DNA from: Hoeflea sp. 108
Lineage (GTDB): Bacteria; Pseudomonadota; Alphaproteobacteria; Rhizobiales; Rhizobiaceae
NCBI RefSeq assembly: GCF_000372965.1
Contig: NZ_KB890024.1
Coordinates: 4,428,304-4,492,303, forward strand
Reading direction: 5' to 3'
Length of the DNA stretch: 64,000 nucleotides
A program made the translations under genes and the position numbers. The notes beneath the pieces were generated by a model. That model saw nothing but the letters and a program-made list of their open reading frames with translations. It had not been told where the DNA came from and did not search any database. Of the stretch, positions 1 through 7,517 are shown one piece after another (positions within the stretch are counted from its first letter, which is position 1; every line of letters begins with the position of its first letter).

Positions 1-90
1 TCCGCCCAGAAGGCCTACTTCCAGGGTGCGTCTGTCGGCTGGCCGCGCTTCTTCGACCAGCTGGTCAATGTCATAGCCAGGTTCGATTGA
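1..90 (+). CDS. SRPBCC-like protein, C-terminal end (partial)
   Basis: Frame 1 is open from the window edge to a TGA at 88-90 and gives 29 residues ending ARFD. The segment YFQGASVGWPRFFDQL resembles the last helix of AHSA1/START-type (SRPBCC) ligand-binding proteins, where an aromatic-Gly-Trp stretch closes the barrel. The gene lies just upstream of, and in the same direction as, a small membrane-protein gene and a DUF1801 gene, which fits a small operon. Only the tail is visible, so the family assignment is tentative. Confidence 0.5.
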   Translation, partial: SAQKAYFQGASVGWPRFFDQLVNVIARFD

Positions 91-124
91 CCTCGCTGCA
101 CCATCGATTCCAGGAGTATTTGCA

Positions 125-349
125 ATGAGACAAGTGATCCGCACGGTCCATCGCTGGACCTCGCTCCTCTTCTGCCTGATCGTCGCATCGATCTTTGCCG
201 GAATGGCGCTCAGCACCTTACCGGAGTGGTTCTACTACCTGCCCCTGCCGCCGCTGGCCGTGCTGATCCCGACTGGCATCTACATGTTCTTCCTGCCCTA
301 TTTCAGCGACAGGCAGGACGCCCTACCGGCTGCCAAGGGACGCGCCTGA
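125..349 (+). CDS. small two-helix membrane protein
   Basis: A 74-residue protein with hydrophobic segments at about residues 12-32 and 38-57, separated by a short aromatic turn (EWFYYLP), and a polar C-terminus. It is therefore probably an inner-membrane hairpin. An AGGAG ribosome-binding site sits 8 bases before the ATG. Its stop overlaps the next start (TGATG), so the next gene is translationally coupled. No family was recognised and no function is proposed. Confidence 0.7.
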   Translation: MRQVIRTVHRWTSLLFCLIVASIFAGMALSTLPEWFYYLPLPPLAVLIPTGIYMFFLPYFSDRQDALPAAKGRA

Positions 350-765
350 TGGCCAAGGATGCGGCGCCCAAACTGCTGTCGGGCGGCAACCCGCAGATAT
401 CAAAGGGTTACGGCGATGCCGTCGTCCAGTCCTACATCGACGCCATGCCCGGATGGAAACAGGATATCGGGCGGCGCATCGACACCCTCGTCACCGAGGC
501 GGTGCCCGGCGTGATCAAGGCGGTGAAGTGGAACTCGCCCTTCTACGGCACCGAAAAGGACCTCTGGTTCCTCGGCTTCCACTGCCTGACGAAATACGTC
601 AAGGTCGCGTTCTTCAAAGGCGCGCAGCTCTCGCCGCCGCCGCCCGGCACGTCGAAGCAGGCCGACGTGCGTTATCTTGATATCTACGAGGACAAGCCGT
701 TCGACGAGGCCCAGTTCTACGACTGGGTCAGGCAGGCCAGAGCCTTGCCTGGCGAAAAGATGTGA
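349..765 (+). CDS. DUF1801 domain protein
   Basis: A 138-residue cytosolic protein. The pattern of an N-terminal helical part, then VIKAVKWNSPFYG, a FLGF strand and a KVAFFKG strand is that of the DUF1801/YdhG-like fold, whose molecular role is not established. The start at 349 overlaps the stop of the preceding membrane-protein gene. An in-frame start further upstream at 226 would lie inside that gene and is not favoured. The protein probably shares an operon with the SRPBCC-like gene at the window edge. Confidence 0.8.
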   Translation: MAKDAAPKLLSGGNPQISKGYGDAVVQSYIDAMPGWKQDIGRRIDTLVTEAVPGVIKAVKWNSPFYGTEKDLWFLGFHCLTKYVKVAFFKGAQLSPPPPGTSKQADVRYLDIYEDKPFDEAQFYDWVRQARALPGEKM

Positions 766-796
766 GGCGCAACTGAGCGAGAACACGGAACCCTCG

Positions 797-1243
797 ATGA
801 TCGTCATCCGGCGCGCTCGGGTCGAGGACAGGGACGCCCTCGGCGCGCTCAAGCTGCGGTCTTCGCTGGCCTGGGGAGACCATGTCGAGGAATTGCAGGC
901 AATGCCGGAGGCGAGCGAAGTTCCGGCCGCGCACCTGCCGCATGTCGTGGTAGCCGAACTGGGCGGAGAGACCATCGGCTTCGTGACTGTCCTTGCCGGC
1001 AAAAATGCCGCCCGAGCTGAACTGGAAGATCTCTTCGTCGCGCCGGAAGCATGGCGGAAAGGGATTGGCAGTTTGCTCGTCGCCGAAGCCGAGCGCCGCG
1101 CCAAGGCGCTCGGAGCGCAAACGCTCGACGTCGTTGCCGGACAGCGGGCGCGCCCGTTCTACGAGGCCTCAGGCTTCCGCTTTGCCGGGACCGTGCAGAC
1201 CGACATCGCACCCGCTGTCCGGTTGCGAAAGGATCTTCCCTAG
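797..1243 (+). CDS. GNAT family N-acetyltransferase
   Basis: A 148-residue protein of the usual single-domain GNAT length. The acetyl-CoA site is visible as LEDLFVAPEAWRKGIGSLL at about residues 78-96, containing the R-x-x-G-x-G/A loop, and a C-terminal FYEASGF motif (about 124-130) marks the last strand-helix. It would transfer an acetyl group from acetyl-CoA to an unknown amine. The ATG at 797 is chosen because MIVIRRA is a typical GNAT beginning; its ribosome-binding site is weak. It follows the DUF1801 gene by 31 bases. Confidence 0.88.
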   Translation: MIVIRRARVEDRDALGALKLRSSLAWGDHVEELQAMPEASEVPAAHLPHVVVAELGGETIGFVTVLAGKNAARAELEDLFVAPEAWRKGIGSLLVAEAERRAKALGAQTLDVVAGQRARPFYEASGFRFAGTVQTDIAPAVRLRKDLP

Positions 1244-1300
1244 CTCAACGATCGGTTCCTGGTGGCCCCTCACCCGCCCTTGGCAAAGCGCGCCCACGCC

Positions 1301-2530
1301 TCATGCGTTCGGGCGATCATCCCTGTCCAGCCAGGCCGCGATGACCGCCGCAAGCAGCGCCAGCAGTGCAGACGCCAGCATCGTCGTTGCAAGTGCTGCG
1401 ATGGCGCCATGCCCCTCAAAGAACAGGCCAGCGAGCGACACGACGAGTGCACCGCCGCCAATGGACATGGCCGCCGACAGGCCGGCGGCTGTTCCGGGCA
1501 AGTCCTGCCGAATTGACATCACGCCCATGTTGGCCGTGGGCATCGTCAATCCGTTGCCCACGCCGATGAACATGCAAGGCACGAAGAACGCCAGCGGGTG
1601 GGATGCGGCAATCGCCGCCAGTCCGAGACAGGCCAGCAGTCCCAGACATGTCAGCGTCCGAGCCAGGACAAGGATCCGGCCTCGGGCAAACCTTGCGCCG
1701 ATACGCCCGGCCAGAAAGCTGCCGCAAATGAAGCCGGCAGGGACCAGCCCCATATACAGTCCGAGCACCGCGCTCGATCCGCCGATGGCCAGCGGAGCAC
1801 CGGCAAGGAAGATGTACAACGTTCCCATCGAGAACGTCATGCACAGCACATAGGCCCAGAATCTTGCGCTGCGCAGAAGCAGCTTGTACGCGCCGAGATA
1901 TCCAGATCGATCAGCCACTGCAGGCCTTTCCCGCAACCCATGCCCGGGTAGCAGGAGAACAAAAAGACCGGCAGCGGCGAGGCCAAGGAAGATCGACCGC
2001 CAGCCGAACAACGCGTCCAAAGTGCCGCCGAGTGTCGGACCGACCATCGGCGCGATCGCCCACACCATGGCAGCATAGCCCATCCGGCTGGCCCCGGTCT
2101 CGGCGCTCGACGTCGACTTGATCCCGACAAGCGCCACCGAAAAGCAGGCAGCAATGGCCGCCTGTGCGGCACGGCACAGCAGGAACGTGGTGATGTCGGT
2201 CGCAACCGCACATCCAACAGACGCCGCGACGAAAAGCGAGATCGACACCCGTGCCACCGGCGGCCGTCCGAAGCGATCAAGAAGGCCGCCGGAGATCAGC
2301 CCGACAAAGGCGGTGACGAATGCATATCCTGCGACGGCGAGGTTGATGACGGAAGCATCGGCCCCGAACTCCCGAGCGATGTTGGGCAGCGAGGGAGCGA
2401 TGATGTTGACCGGCAGCACCGAGAGCGCCGACAGCGCCACGAACATCGCAAAGGTCGATGACCCGGCCTCAGCAGTCGTTCCTGGCAGCGCAACAAGGCT
2501 CGGCGTGGGCTTGGGTTCCTGGTGATCCAT
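1301..2530 (-). CDS. Bcr/CflA-type MFS multidrug efflux transporter
   Basis: A 409-residue, twelve-helix MFS exporter of the drug:H+ antiporter DHA1 type. Motif A is seen as SGGLLDRFGRPP at about residues 80-91, and a motif C-like proline/glycine stretch (MVGPTLGG) follows in helix 5. The family expels drugs or metabolites across the inner membrane with proton antiport. The ATG at 2530 is preferred; an in-frame GTG at 2560 would add ten residues. The gene is preceded on its own strand by a strong promoter, a tiny ORF, a long hairpin and a rho-independent terminator, so it is probably controlled by attenuation. A C-terminal scar of a similar gene lies at 3412-3502. Confidence 0.92.
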   Translation of the reverse strand: MDHQEPKPTPSLVALPGTTAEAGSSTFAMFVALSALSVLPVNIIAPSLPNIAREFGADASVINLAVAGYAFVTAFVGLISGGLLDRFGRPPVARVSISLFVAASVGCAVATDITTFLLCRAAQAAIAACFSVALVGIKSTSSAETGASRMGYAAMVWAIAPMVGPTLGGTLDALFGWRSIFLGLAAAGLFVLLLPGHGLRERPAVADRSGYLGAYKLLLRSARFWAYVLCMTFSMGTLYIFLAGAPLAIGGSSAVLGLYMGLVPAGFICGSFLAGRIGARFARGRILVLARTLTCLGLLACLGLAAIAASHPLAFFVPCMFIGVGNGLTMPTANMGVMSIRQDLPGTAAGLSAAMSIGGGALVVSLAGLFFEGHGAIAALATTMLASALLALLAAVIAAWLDRDDRPNA

Positions 2531-2587
2531 CGCAAGGTCTTTCGTCCGGGGGAACTGCACCGCGGACGCGATCGTCTGGCGGCGGGC

Positions 2588-2611
2588 ACAAAAAAGGCCC
2601 CGCGAGGAGCC
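2588..2611 (-). terminator. rho-independent terminator in exporter leader (attenuator)
   Basis: On the minus strand GGCTCC-TCGC-GGGGCC forms a six-pair GC-rich stem followed by six T residues. It lies after the mapped promoter and 58 bases before the exporter's ATG, so it is positioned to stop transcription early rather than to end an upstream gene. Confidence 0.8.
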
Positions 2612-2619
2612 TGTTTGCC

Positions 2620-2666
2620 GCGCATGGGTGCTTTCGCCCGGTGGTTACGCCACCTTGCCCATGCGC
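2620..2666 (-). promoter_or_regulatory. leader hairpin overlapping the upstream ORF
   Basis: On the minus strand GCGCATGGG (2666-2658) pairs perfectly with CCCATGCGC (2628-2620). The enclosed segment has its own hairpin, GGTGG-CGTAA-CCACC. The long stem contains the start codon of the tiny upstream ORF, and that ORF's stop codon sits in the inner loop, so a translating ribosome must open the structure. This geometry suggests ribosome-dependent control of the terminator just downstream. Confidence 0.7.
2645..2662 (-). CDS. five-codon upstream ORF (leader peptide MGKVA)
   Basis: The minus-strand ATG at 2662 begins MGKVA followed by TAA. An AGGA ribosome-binding site lies six bases upstream, in the unpaired region before the long hairpin. 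The frame can be extended upstream to ATGs at 2695 and 2701, giving up to an 18-residue basic, hydrophobic peptide; the 2701 start would be almost leaderless, given the promoter position. Which start is used cannot be decided from sequence. The peptide has no similarity I recognise. Its role is inferred to be regulatory, acting through ribosome position on the leader hairpin. Confidence 0.55.
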   Translation of the reverse strand: MGKVA

Positions 2667-2708
2667 TTTCCTACCACGATAAGACGCGAGATCATGCTCA
2701 TGCCGAAA

Positions 2709-2737
2709 TTCATACGGACCAACTATTGGCTGGTCAA
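2709..2737 (-). promoter_or_regulatory. sigma-70-type promoter of the exporter leader
   Basis: The minus strand shows TTGACC, a 17-base spacer and TATGAA, a near-consensus -35/-10 pair. It predicts transcription starting near 2702, just before the leader ORF and about 170 bases upstream of the exporter ATG. Confidence 0.75.
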
Positions 2738-2760
2738 CGGGAATGGTTGCCAGCCATGTC

Positions 2761-2787
2761 CGCCCTGCCGGTCGCGCCGGCAGGGCG
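2761..2787 (-). repeat. GC-rich inverted repeat after VOC gene
   Basis: GCCCTGCCGG and CCGGCAGGGC form ten perfect pairs around a five-base loop, extended by one more pair. It lies 25 bases past the VOC gene's stop. There is no T tract, so it may slow RNA decay or help rho-dependent termination rather than terminate alone. Confidence 0.6.
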
Positions 2788-2811
2788 CACTGCGGCTATC
2801 AGGCCGACTTG

Positions 2812-3291
2812 TCACCCGCGCCGGGCCGCCTCGATCGCGGCGACATCGATCTTCTTCATGTCCATCATCGCTGCAAAGGCGCGCTTGGCCTCACCGCCGC
2901 CGGCAGCCATGGCCTCGGTCAGCACGCGCGGCGTGATCTGCCAGTTGACGCCCCACTTGTCCTTGCACCAGCCGCAGGCGCTTTCTCGCCCGCCATTGCC
3001 GACGATGGCGTTCCAGTAGCGGTCGGTCTCCTCCTGGTCGTCGGTGGCGATCTGGAACGAAAAAGCCTCGTCGTGCTCGAAGGCGGGCCCGCCATTGAGG
3101 CCGAGGCAGGGGATGCCTGCGACAGTGAATTCGACCGTCAGCACGTCGCCTTCCTTGCCCGAGGGATAGTCGCCCGGCGCGCGATGGACGGCATGTACCT
3201 TACTGTTGGGGAACACCGTTGCGTAGAAACGCGCCGCGGCTTCTGCGTCCTTGTCGTACCACAGGCAGATCGTGTTCTTGGCGATGGCCAT
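2812..3291 (-). CDS. VOC family protein (PhnB-like)
   Basis: A 159-residue protein of the PhnB branch of the VOC (glyoxalase/dioxygenase) superfamily. The N-terminal FYATVFPNS pattern and the C-terminal GWCKDKWGVNWQITP pattern are characteristic of members often labelled 3-demethylubiquinone-9 3-methyltransferase-like, a label that does not imply the activity. The substrate is unknown. The ATG at 3291 is chosen because an AAGGA site lies just upstream; an earlier in-frame start would add 13 atypical residues. Confidence 0.88.
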   Translation of the reverse strand: MAIAKNTICLWYDKDAEAAARFYATVFPNSKVHAVHRAPGDYPSGKEGDVLTVEFTVAGIPCLGLNGGPAFEHDEAFSFQIATDDQEETDRYWNAIVGNGGRESACGWCKDKWGVNWQITPRVLTEAMAAGGGEAKRAFAAMMDMKKIDVAAIEAARRG

Positions 3292-3411
3292 GTCTGATCC
3301 TTTCCTCGTTGATCTCAGCCGCAGGCCCAACGCATCAGCGTCTCAGGCGTTCCGAACTGGACGGGCACCCGCCACGGCCGGTTGCTGGATCGGGCCGGGC
3401 GACGCCAGGAA

Positions 3412-3502
3412 CTATGCGGCCCGCGCGGCAGCTTTGTCGAGCCAGGCCGCGATCACTGCTGCCAACAGCGCCAGCAGGGCCGACGCAGGCGCGGCAGCTA
3501 CG
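3412..3502 (-). pseudogene. C-terminal remnant of a second Bcr/CflA-type exporter
   Basis: The minus-strand frame ends with ASALLALLAAVIAAWLD, nearly identical to the last helix of the intact exporter at 1301-2530, and the underlying DNA is also clearly related. Upstream of this scrap the frame does not look like an exporter: the remaining eleven helices are missing. The frame stays open to about 3642, where a TetR-like palindrome sits. A gene that lost its body by internal deletion, leaving promoter and tail, explains this best. Confidence 0.7.
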
Positions 3503-3615
3503 ATGAAGCGGTGCAGGAGCCGAGCCCTCTTGCCGGGCGACATCACCTGGCGTAAACAGCGTTGTCGCGAAAAGCGACCGCTTCCCTTGATCCGCTCAGT
3601 GGCGGAGTAAACAGG

Positions 3616-3633
3616 TGGACGAATAGTCGTCCA
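3616..3633. promoter_or_regulatory. TetR-type palindrome TGGACG-N6-CGTCCA
   Basis: A perfect six-base inverted repeat with a six-base spacer. GACG-N-CGTC palindromes of this sort are common operators of TetR-family repressors. No TetR gene is adjacent. The site lies between the exporter remnant and the TetA-like gene, about 150 bases before the latter's start, and could serve either. Confidence 0.5.
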
Positions 3634-3779
3634 GGCGGTCAAGCATAAGCACCCATGCCGTTTCGAGCGTGGGTCGCCAGCGTCTCCCGAAAATCATCCC
3701 GCCTGATATCGATCAGGCCCGTTGCGAGCAGCCATCGGCGCGAGGCGCTGTTGTACGCTTGCGTTCATTGGAGTCCGCC

Positions 3780-4973
3780 ATGAGCAGACCGCTCATCGTC
3801 ATCTATGTTGCCATTGTCCTTGATGCCGTCGGCATAGGCCTGATCTTCCCGATCCTGCCCGCGCTGTTGCGCGACGTCACGCATGCCGACAATGTCGCCG
3901 TCTATATCGGCGTCATGACCGCGCTTTACGCAGCCATGCAGTTCGTCTTCGCACCGGTTCTCGGTTCGCTGAGCGACCGGCTCGGCCGCCGGCCGGTGCT
4001 GCTGATCTCGCTCGCGGGTGCAGCCGTCAACTACCTGTTCCTGGCCTTTGCCCCGAGCCTCTGGATGCTGCTGCTCGGCCGCGCCGTCGCCGGCCTCACC
4101 AGCGCCAACATCTCGGTGGCCACCGCCTACATCACCGACATCTCGCCCAAGGAACAGCGAGCCCGCCGCTTCGGCCTGTTCAACGCCATGTTCGGCGTCG
4201 GCTTCATCATCGGGCCGGTGCTGGGCGGTGTGCTCGGCGACCATTGGCTGCGCCTGCCCTTCATCGCCGCCGCTGCGCTCAACGCCTGCAATCTCCTGCT
4301 GGCTTTCTTCGTCCTGCCGGAGTCGCGAACGCCCAGCCGCGAAAAGATCGACCTCGCCGCCCTCAATCCGCTCAAGCCACTGCGCTGGGTGTTTTCGGTG
4401 AAGAGCCTCTTGCCGGTCATCTTCGTGTTCTTCGTCTTCAGCGCCACCGGCGAGGCCTACGGCACCTCCTGGGCTCTGTGGGGCAGCGATACGTTCAACT
4501 GGAACGGCCTCTGGATCGGCCTGTCGCTCGGCGCGTTCGGCGTCTGCCAGGCCCTCGCCCAGGCCTTTCTTCCCGGACCGGCGGTGAAGCTGCTCGGCGA
4601 GCGGGCCACCATCCTGATCGGCATCGCCTGCGCCTGCGCCGCACTGGTGGTCATGGCTTTTGCCACAGACGGCTGGATGATTTTTGCCATCATGCCGGTC
4701 TTTGCCCTTGGCGGCATCGGCGTGCCGGCGCTGCAGTCGCTTGCCACCCGTCAGGTCGATGAAAGCCAACAAGGCCAGTTCCAGGGCGTGCTGGCGTCTG
4801 CCCTGAGCCTGGCCTCGATCGCAGCACCGCTCGCCTTCTCCAGCATCTACCTCGCGGTTAGGACTCAATGGCCCGGGGCGATCTGGCTCTCGGTCGTCGC
4901 CGTCTACGCGCTCAGCGTGCCGTTTATCCTCGGTTTGAGGTTCAAGGAGCCCGCAGTGGTTCCAGCAACCTAG
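3780..4973 (+). CDS. TetA-like MFS efflux transporter
   Basis: A 397-residue, twelve-helix MFS protein closely resembling the TetA (class A-type) tetracycline/H+ antiporters. An acidic residue (D15) lies in helix 1, motif A is LGSLSDRLGRRP at about 61-72, and motif C is GVGFIIGPVLGG at 139-150. Such proteins export tetracycline-Mg or related compounds from the cytoplasm, but chromosomal relatives often have other substrates, so tetracycline resistance is not claimed. GGAG lies seven bases before the ATG. No divergent tetR is present; the opposite strand holds only the exporter remnant. Confidence 0.88.
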   Translation: MSRPLIVIYVAIVLDAVGIGLIFPILPALLRDVTHADNVAVYIGVMTALYAAMQFVFAPVLGSLSDRLGRRPVLLISLAGAAVNYLFLAFAPSLWMLLLGRAVAGLTSANISVATAYITDISPKEQRARRFGLFNAMFGVGFIIGPVLGGVLGDHWLRLPFIAAAALNACNLLLAFFVLPESRTPSREKIDLAALNPLKPLRWVFSVKSLLPVIFVFFVFSATGEAYGTSWALWGSDTFNWNGLWIGLSLGAFGVCQALAQAFLPGPAVKLLGERATILIGIACACAALVVMAFATDGWMIFAIMPVFALGGIGVPALQSLATRQVDESQQGQFQGVLASALSLASIAAPLAFSSIYLAVRTQWPGAIWLSVVAVYALSVPFILGLRFKEPAVVPAT

Positions 4974-4996
4974 CGTGCCCGACTGGAAGCTGTTCG

Positions 4997-5989
4997 CTAG
5001 GCCGGCTGCACCTCGATGGTCACATGCGACAGGTCGTGGATATGGGCGAGCTTCGACTTGTAGGTCTCGGGCGTCGCCGGCGCGCTCGACTTGAGCGCCA
5101 CGATCGCCGCATGGTGGCCCGGGCCGACCTGCCAGACATGCAGGTCGGTGATCACGTCCTTGTCGGTCTGCACCGCGTCGCGGATCTCGTCGGGCAGGTC
5201 CTCGCCTGACGGGACATAATCGACCAGCACACGACCGGCGTCGCGGATCAGCGTCCACGACCAGCGGGCGATGACAAGCGCACCGACGATACCCATCAGC
5301 GGGTCGATCCAGCGCAGGCCATAGATCGCGCCCATGACCAGTGCGAAGATGGCAAGCACCGAGGTCAGCGCATCGGCCAGCACATGCATATAAGCTGCAC
5401 GCAAATTGTTGTCATGACCATGACCATGGGCATGGCCGTGGTCATGTGCGTCGTGGCCGCCGTCATGCAGCAACCAGGCGCTGGCGAGATTCACCGCAAG
5501 GCCGACCATCGCGATGATGGCCGCCTCGCGGAAATTGATCGCCACCGGGTTCATCAGGCGGACGCCACTCTCCCAGCCAATGTAGATCGCCACGATCGCC
5601 AGGATCACCGCGCTGGCAAAGGCGGCGAGATCGCCGACCTTGCCGGTGCCGAAGGTGAAGCGCGGATTGTGCGCCTGCCGGCGTGCAAAGACATAGGCGA
5701 GTGCTGCGATCAGCATCGCTGCCGCGTGCGTCGACATGTGCCAACCATCGGCCACCAGCGCCATCGAGCCATAGATCGTACCGGCAACGATCTCGACGAC
5801 CATCATGACCGCTGTCAGCGCGATGACGAACATCGTGCGACGCGCAATGCGGTCGTGGCGCTCGCCGAGGAAGACGTGACTGTGCGCCGCCTCGAACGCG
5901 CGGCGATGCCCATGCCCGTGATGATCATGATCGTGATGGGCGTGCTCGCCATGGGAATGGCCGTGGCCGTGCGGATGATTGTTGCTCAT
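4997..5989 (-). CDS. dmeF: cation diffusion facilitator, Co/Ni exporter DmeF
   Basis: A 330-residue CDF-family metal/H+ antiporter of the inner membrane. The N-terminus is His-rich (residues 5-28) and a second His/Asp-rich loop lies at 175-192, between transmembrane helices. The transport site is seen as DGWHMSTH (81-88) and HVLAD (202-206). The DGWHMSTH signature and the coupling to a RcnR-type regulator match rhizobial DmeF, which removes cobalt and nickel. Its ATG overlaps the stop of dmeR, so the two are translated together and should be induced by the metal that inactivates DmeR. Confidence 0.92.
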   Translation of the reverse strand: MSNNHPHGHGHSHGEHAHHDHDHHGHGHRRAFEAAHSHVFLGERHDRIARRTMFVIALTAVMMVVEIVAGTIYGSMALVADGWHMSTHAAAMLIAALAYVFARRQAHNPRFTFGTGKVGDLAAFASAVILAIVAIYIGWESGVRLMNPVAINFREAAIIAMVGLAVNLASAWLLHDGGHDAHDHGHAHGHGHDNNLRAAYMHVLADALTSVLAIFALVMGAIYGLRWIDPLMGIVGALVIARWSWTLIRDAGRVLVDYVPSGEDLPDEIRDAVQTDKDVITDLHVWQVGPGHHAAIVALKSSAPATPETYKSKLAHIHDLSHVTIEVQPA

Positions 5990-6258
5990 TTCAAGTAGGT
6001 CCTGATGACGTCGATCAGTTCGTCGCCGCCGCGCTGGCGTTCGGCGGCGTCGGTGGGTTGAAGCACGTGGTCGCGGATGTGGTCTTCCATGAGCTCGGCA
6101 GTCAGACCGCCGACGGCACCCCGCACCGAGGCGACGAGCTGCAGCACGTCGGCGCAGCCGAGTTCGGCCTCCAGCGCGCGCTCCACAGCTTCGACCTGGC
6201 CCTTGATGCGCCTGACACGGGCGAGCAGCTTGGCCTTTTCCTTGACGACATGCGACAT
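5986..6258 (-). CDS. dmeR: RcnR/CsoR-family metal-responsive repressor DmeR
   Basis: A 90-residue all-helical repressor. The residues that bind metal in E. coli RcnR (His3, Cys35, His60, His64) are all present at those exact positions, which argues for Ni/Co sensing rather than Cu (CsoR) or formaldehyde (FrmR). The ATG at 6258 puts His3 in place; longer in-frame starts would not. It overlaps dmeF by four bases. A G-rich palindrome of the type bound by this family lies 15 bases upstream at 6273-6293, implying autoregulation of the dmeRF operon. Confidence 0.9.
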   Translation of the reverse strand: MSHVVKEKAKLLARVRRIKGQVEAVERALEAELGCADVLQLVASVRGAVGGLTAELMEDHIRDHVLQPTDAAERQRGGDELIDVIRTYLK

Positions 6259-6272
6259 CGCTACCTCACATA

Positions 6273-6293
6273 ATATAGGGGGGTACCCTATAT
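6273..6293 (-). promoter_or_regulatory. DmeR operator with G-tract
   Basis: ATATAGGG-GGG-TACCCTATAT is a near-perfect palindrome with a run of six G residues, flanked by AT-rich arms. RcnR-type repressors bind sites with a G/C tract inside TA-rich inverted repeats. It directly precedes dmeR. Confidence 0.8.
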
Positions 6294-6442
6294 CCTGCGG
6301 CGAACGTTGGCAACCAGCATCGATCTCAGCCCTATCAGGCGAGCCCGCTCCCGCACCTGCGTCGCCCCGAGGCCACCCGTTGACCTCAGCCCCGCTTCCC
6401 GCCACTGTCCGCCTCCCCAATGGCGGCTGCAGGGAGTGCATC

Positions 6443-7228
6443 ATGAAGCTCGACGGCAAGACGGCGATCGTGACGGGTGCAGCCAAGGGCATCGGTTTTG
6501 CCATCGCCGAGCGCTTCCTGCGCGAGGGCGCGCGCGTGGTCATCGCCGACCTCCAGCAGGACGATGGCTCCGCCGCCGAGGCCGAACTGGAGAAGCTCGG
6601 CAAGGCGCTGTTCGTCCGCGCCGACGTCGCCAAGCGCCTCGACGTCCACAATCTCGTCGCTGCCTCGCTGGACGCCTTCGGCGACGTCGACATCCTGGTC
6701 AACAACGCCGGCATCGACCATAAAGCCGACTTTCTTGACCTCGCCGAGGCCGATTTCGACCGCGTGCTGTCGGTCAATCTCAAGGGCTCGTTCCTCGCCG
6801 GCCAGGCCGTGGCGCGTTTCATGGTCGAGAAGGTCAAGTCCGGCGGCGCGCCCGGCGCCATCGTCAACATGTCCTCTGTCAATTCGGTCGTCGCCATCCC
6901 CGACCAGGTGCCCTATGCCGTGTCCAAGGGCGGCGTCTCCCAACTCACCACCGTCATGGCGCTGGCGCTCGCGCCTTGGGGCATCCGTGTCAACGCCATC
7001 GGCCCCGGCTCCATCGCCACCGACATGATGGCCCGCGGCATCGCCGATCCGGCAGCCCGCAGCCGCGTGCTGTCGCGCACCCCGCTCGGCCGCCTGGGCG
7101 AGCCGGAGGAGATCGCCTCGGTCGCCGCGTTCCTGGCGTCCGACGACGCCGGCTACATCACCGGCCAGACGATTTTCGCCGACGGCGGCCGCCTCGCGCT
7201 CAACTACACGGTGCCGGTGAAGCCATGA
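6443..7228 (+). CDS. SDR family oxidoreductase (classical)
   Basis: A 261-residue classical short-chain dehydrogenase. The cofactor loop TGAAKGIG is at 11-18, NNAG at 87-90, and the catalytic Ser near 145 with Tyr158 and Lys162 (Y-A-V-S-K). Asp36 after the second strand favours NAD(H). Family members oxidise or reduce sugar, polyol or 3-oxoacyl substrates; the substrate is not evident here. It is divergent from dmeR, with about 180 bases between them, and stands alone as a transcription unit followed by the palindrome at 7257-7280. Confidence 0.9.
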   Translation: MKLDGKTAIVTGAAKGIGFAIAERFLREGARVVIADLQQDDGSAAEAELEKLGKALFVRADVAKRLDVHNLVAASLDAFGDVDILVNNAGIDHKADFLDLAEADFDRVLSVNLKGSFLAGQAVARFMVEKVKSGGAPGAIVNMSSVNSVVAIPDQVPYAVSKGGVSQLTTVMALALAPWGIRVNAIGPGSIATDMMARGIADPAARSRVLSRTPLGRLGEPEEIASVAAFLASDDAGYITGQTIFADGGRLALNYTVPVKP

Positions 7229-7256
7229 AAACAAAAGACGAACAGGCATCCGCCAA

Positions 7257-7280
7257 CTCCTGACAGACTGCTGTCAGGAG
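7257..7280. promoter_or_regulatory. operator copy 1: CTCCTGACA-N6-TGTCAGGAG
   Basis: A perfect nine-base inverted repeat with a six-base centre, 44 bases before the DUF1127 gene. The same arms and spacing occur at 8096-8119. The adjacent WYL-domain regulator is the obvious candidate ligand. It could also act as a weak hairpin after the SDR gene. Confidence 0.75.
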
Positions 7281-7323
7281 GGGTGTGAGATACTCCTCCC
7301 GTTCAAGAAATGGAGGATTTGTC

Positions 7324-7494
7324 ATGCCCAGCTTCACGCCCGATCTGTTCCGCTCCGTCAGGCATTATGCCGGCAAGCTCAGGACCATCCACAATGAGAT
7401 CCGCACCGAACGTTTCATGAATTCGTTGCCGGAAGACATCCGCAAGGACATCGGTTGGCCCGACCGCTTCGCGCGGCGCAACGACTACAACTGA
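7324..7494 (+). CDS. DUF1127 small protein
   Basis: A 56-residue protein with the C-terminal DUF1127 pattern FMNSLPEDIRKDIGWPDRFARR. Small DUF1127 proteins in rhizobia and Agrobacterium have been linked to RNA turnover and to phosphate and carbon metabolism, but the role of this one is unknown. GGAGG lies eight bases before the ATG. It is followed 23 bases later by the DJ-1 gene and sits under the palindrome at 7257-7280, so the two probably form one unit. Confidence 0.85.
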   Translation: MPSFTPDLFRSVRHYAGKLRTIHNEIRTERFMNSLPEDIRKDIGWPDRFARRNDYN

Positions 7495-7517
7495 CAAGGC
7501 CACAACGGGGAAAGACC

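Noticed and set aside
3765..5258. Long minus-strand open frame of 497 codons opposite the TetA-like gene and the end of dmeF
   Set aside because: It is antisense to two well-supported genes. Its product is rich in Arg, Gly, Asp and Glu without motifs, as expected from the complementary strand of high-GC coding DNA.
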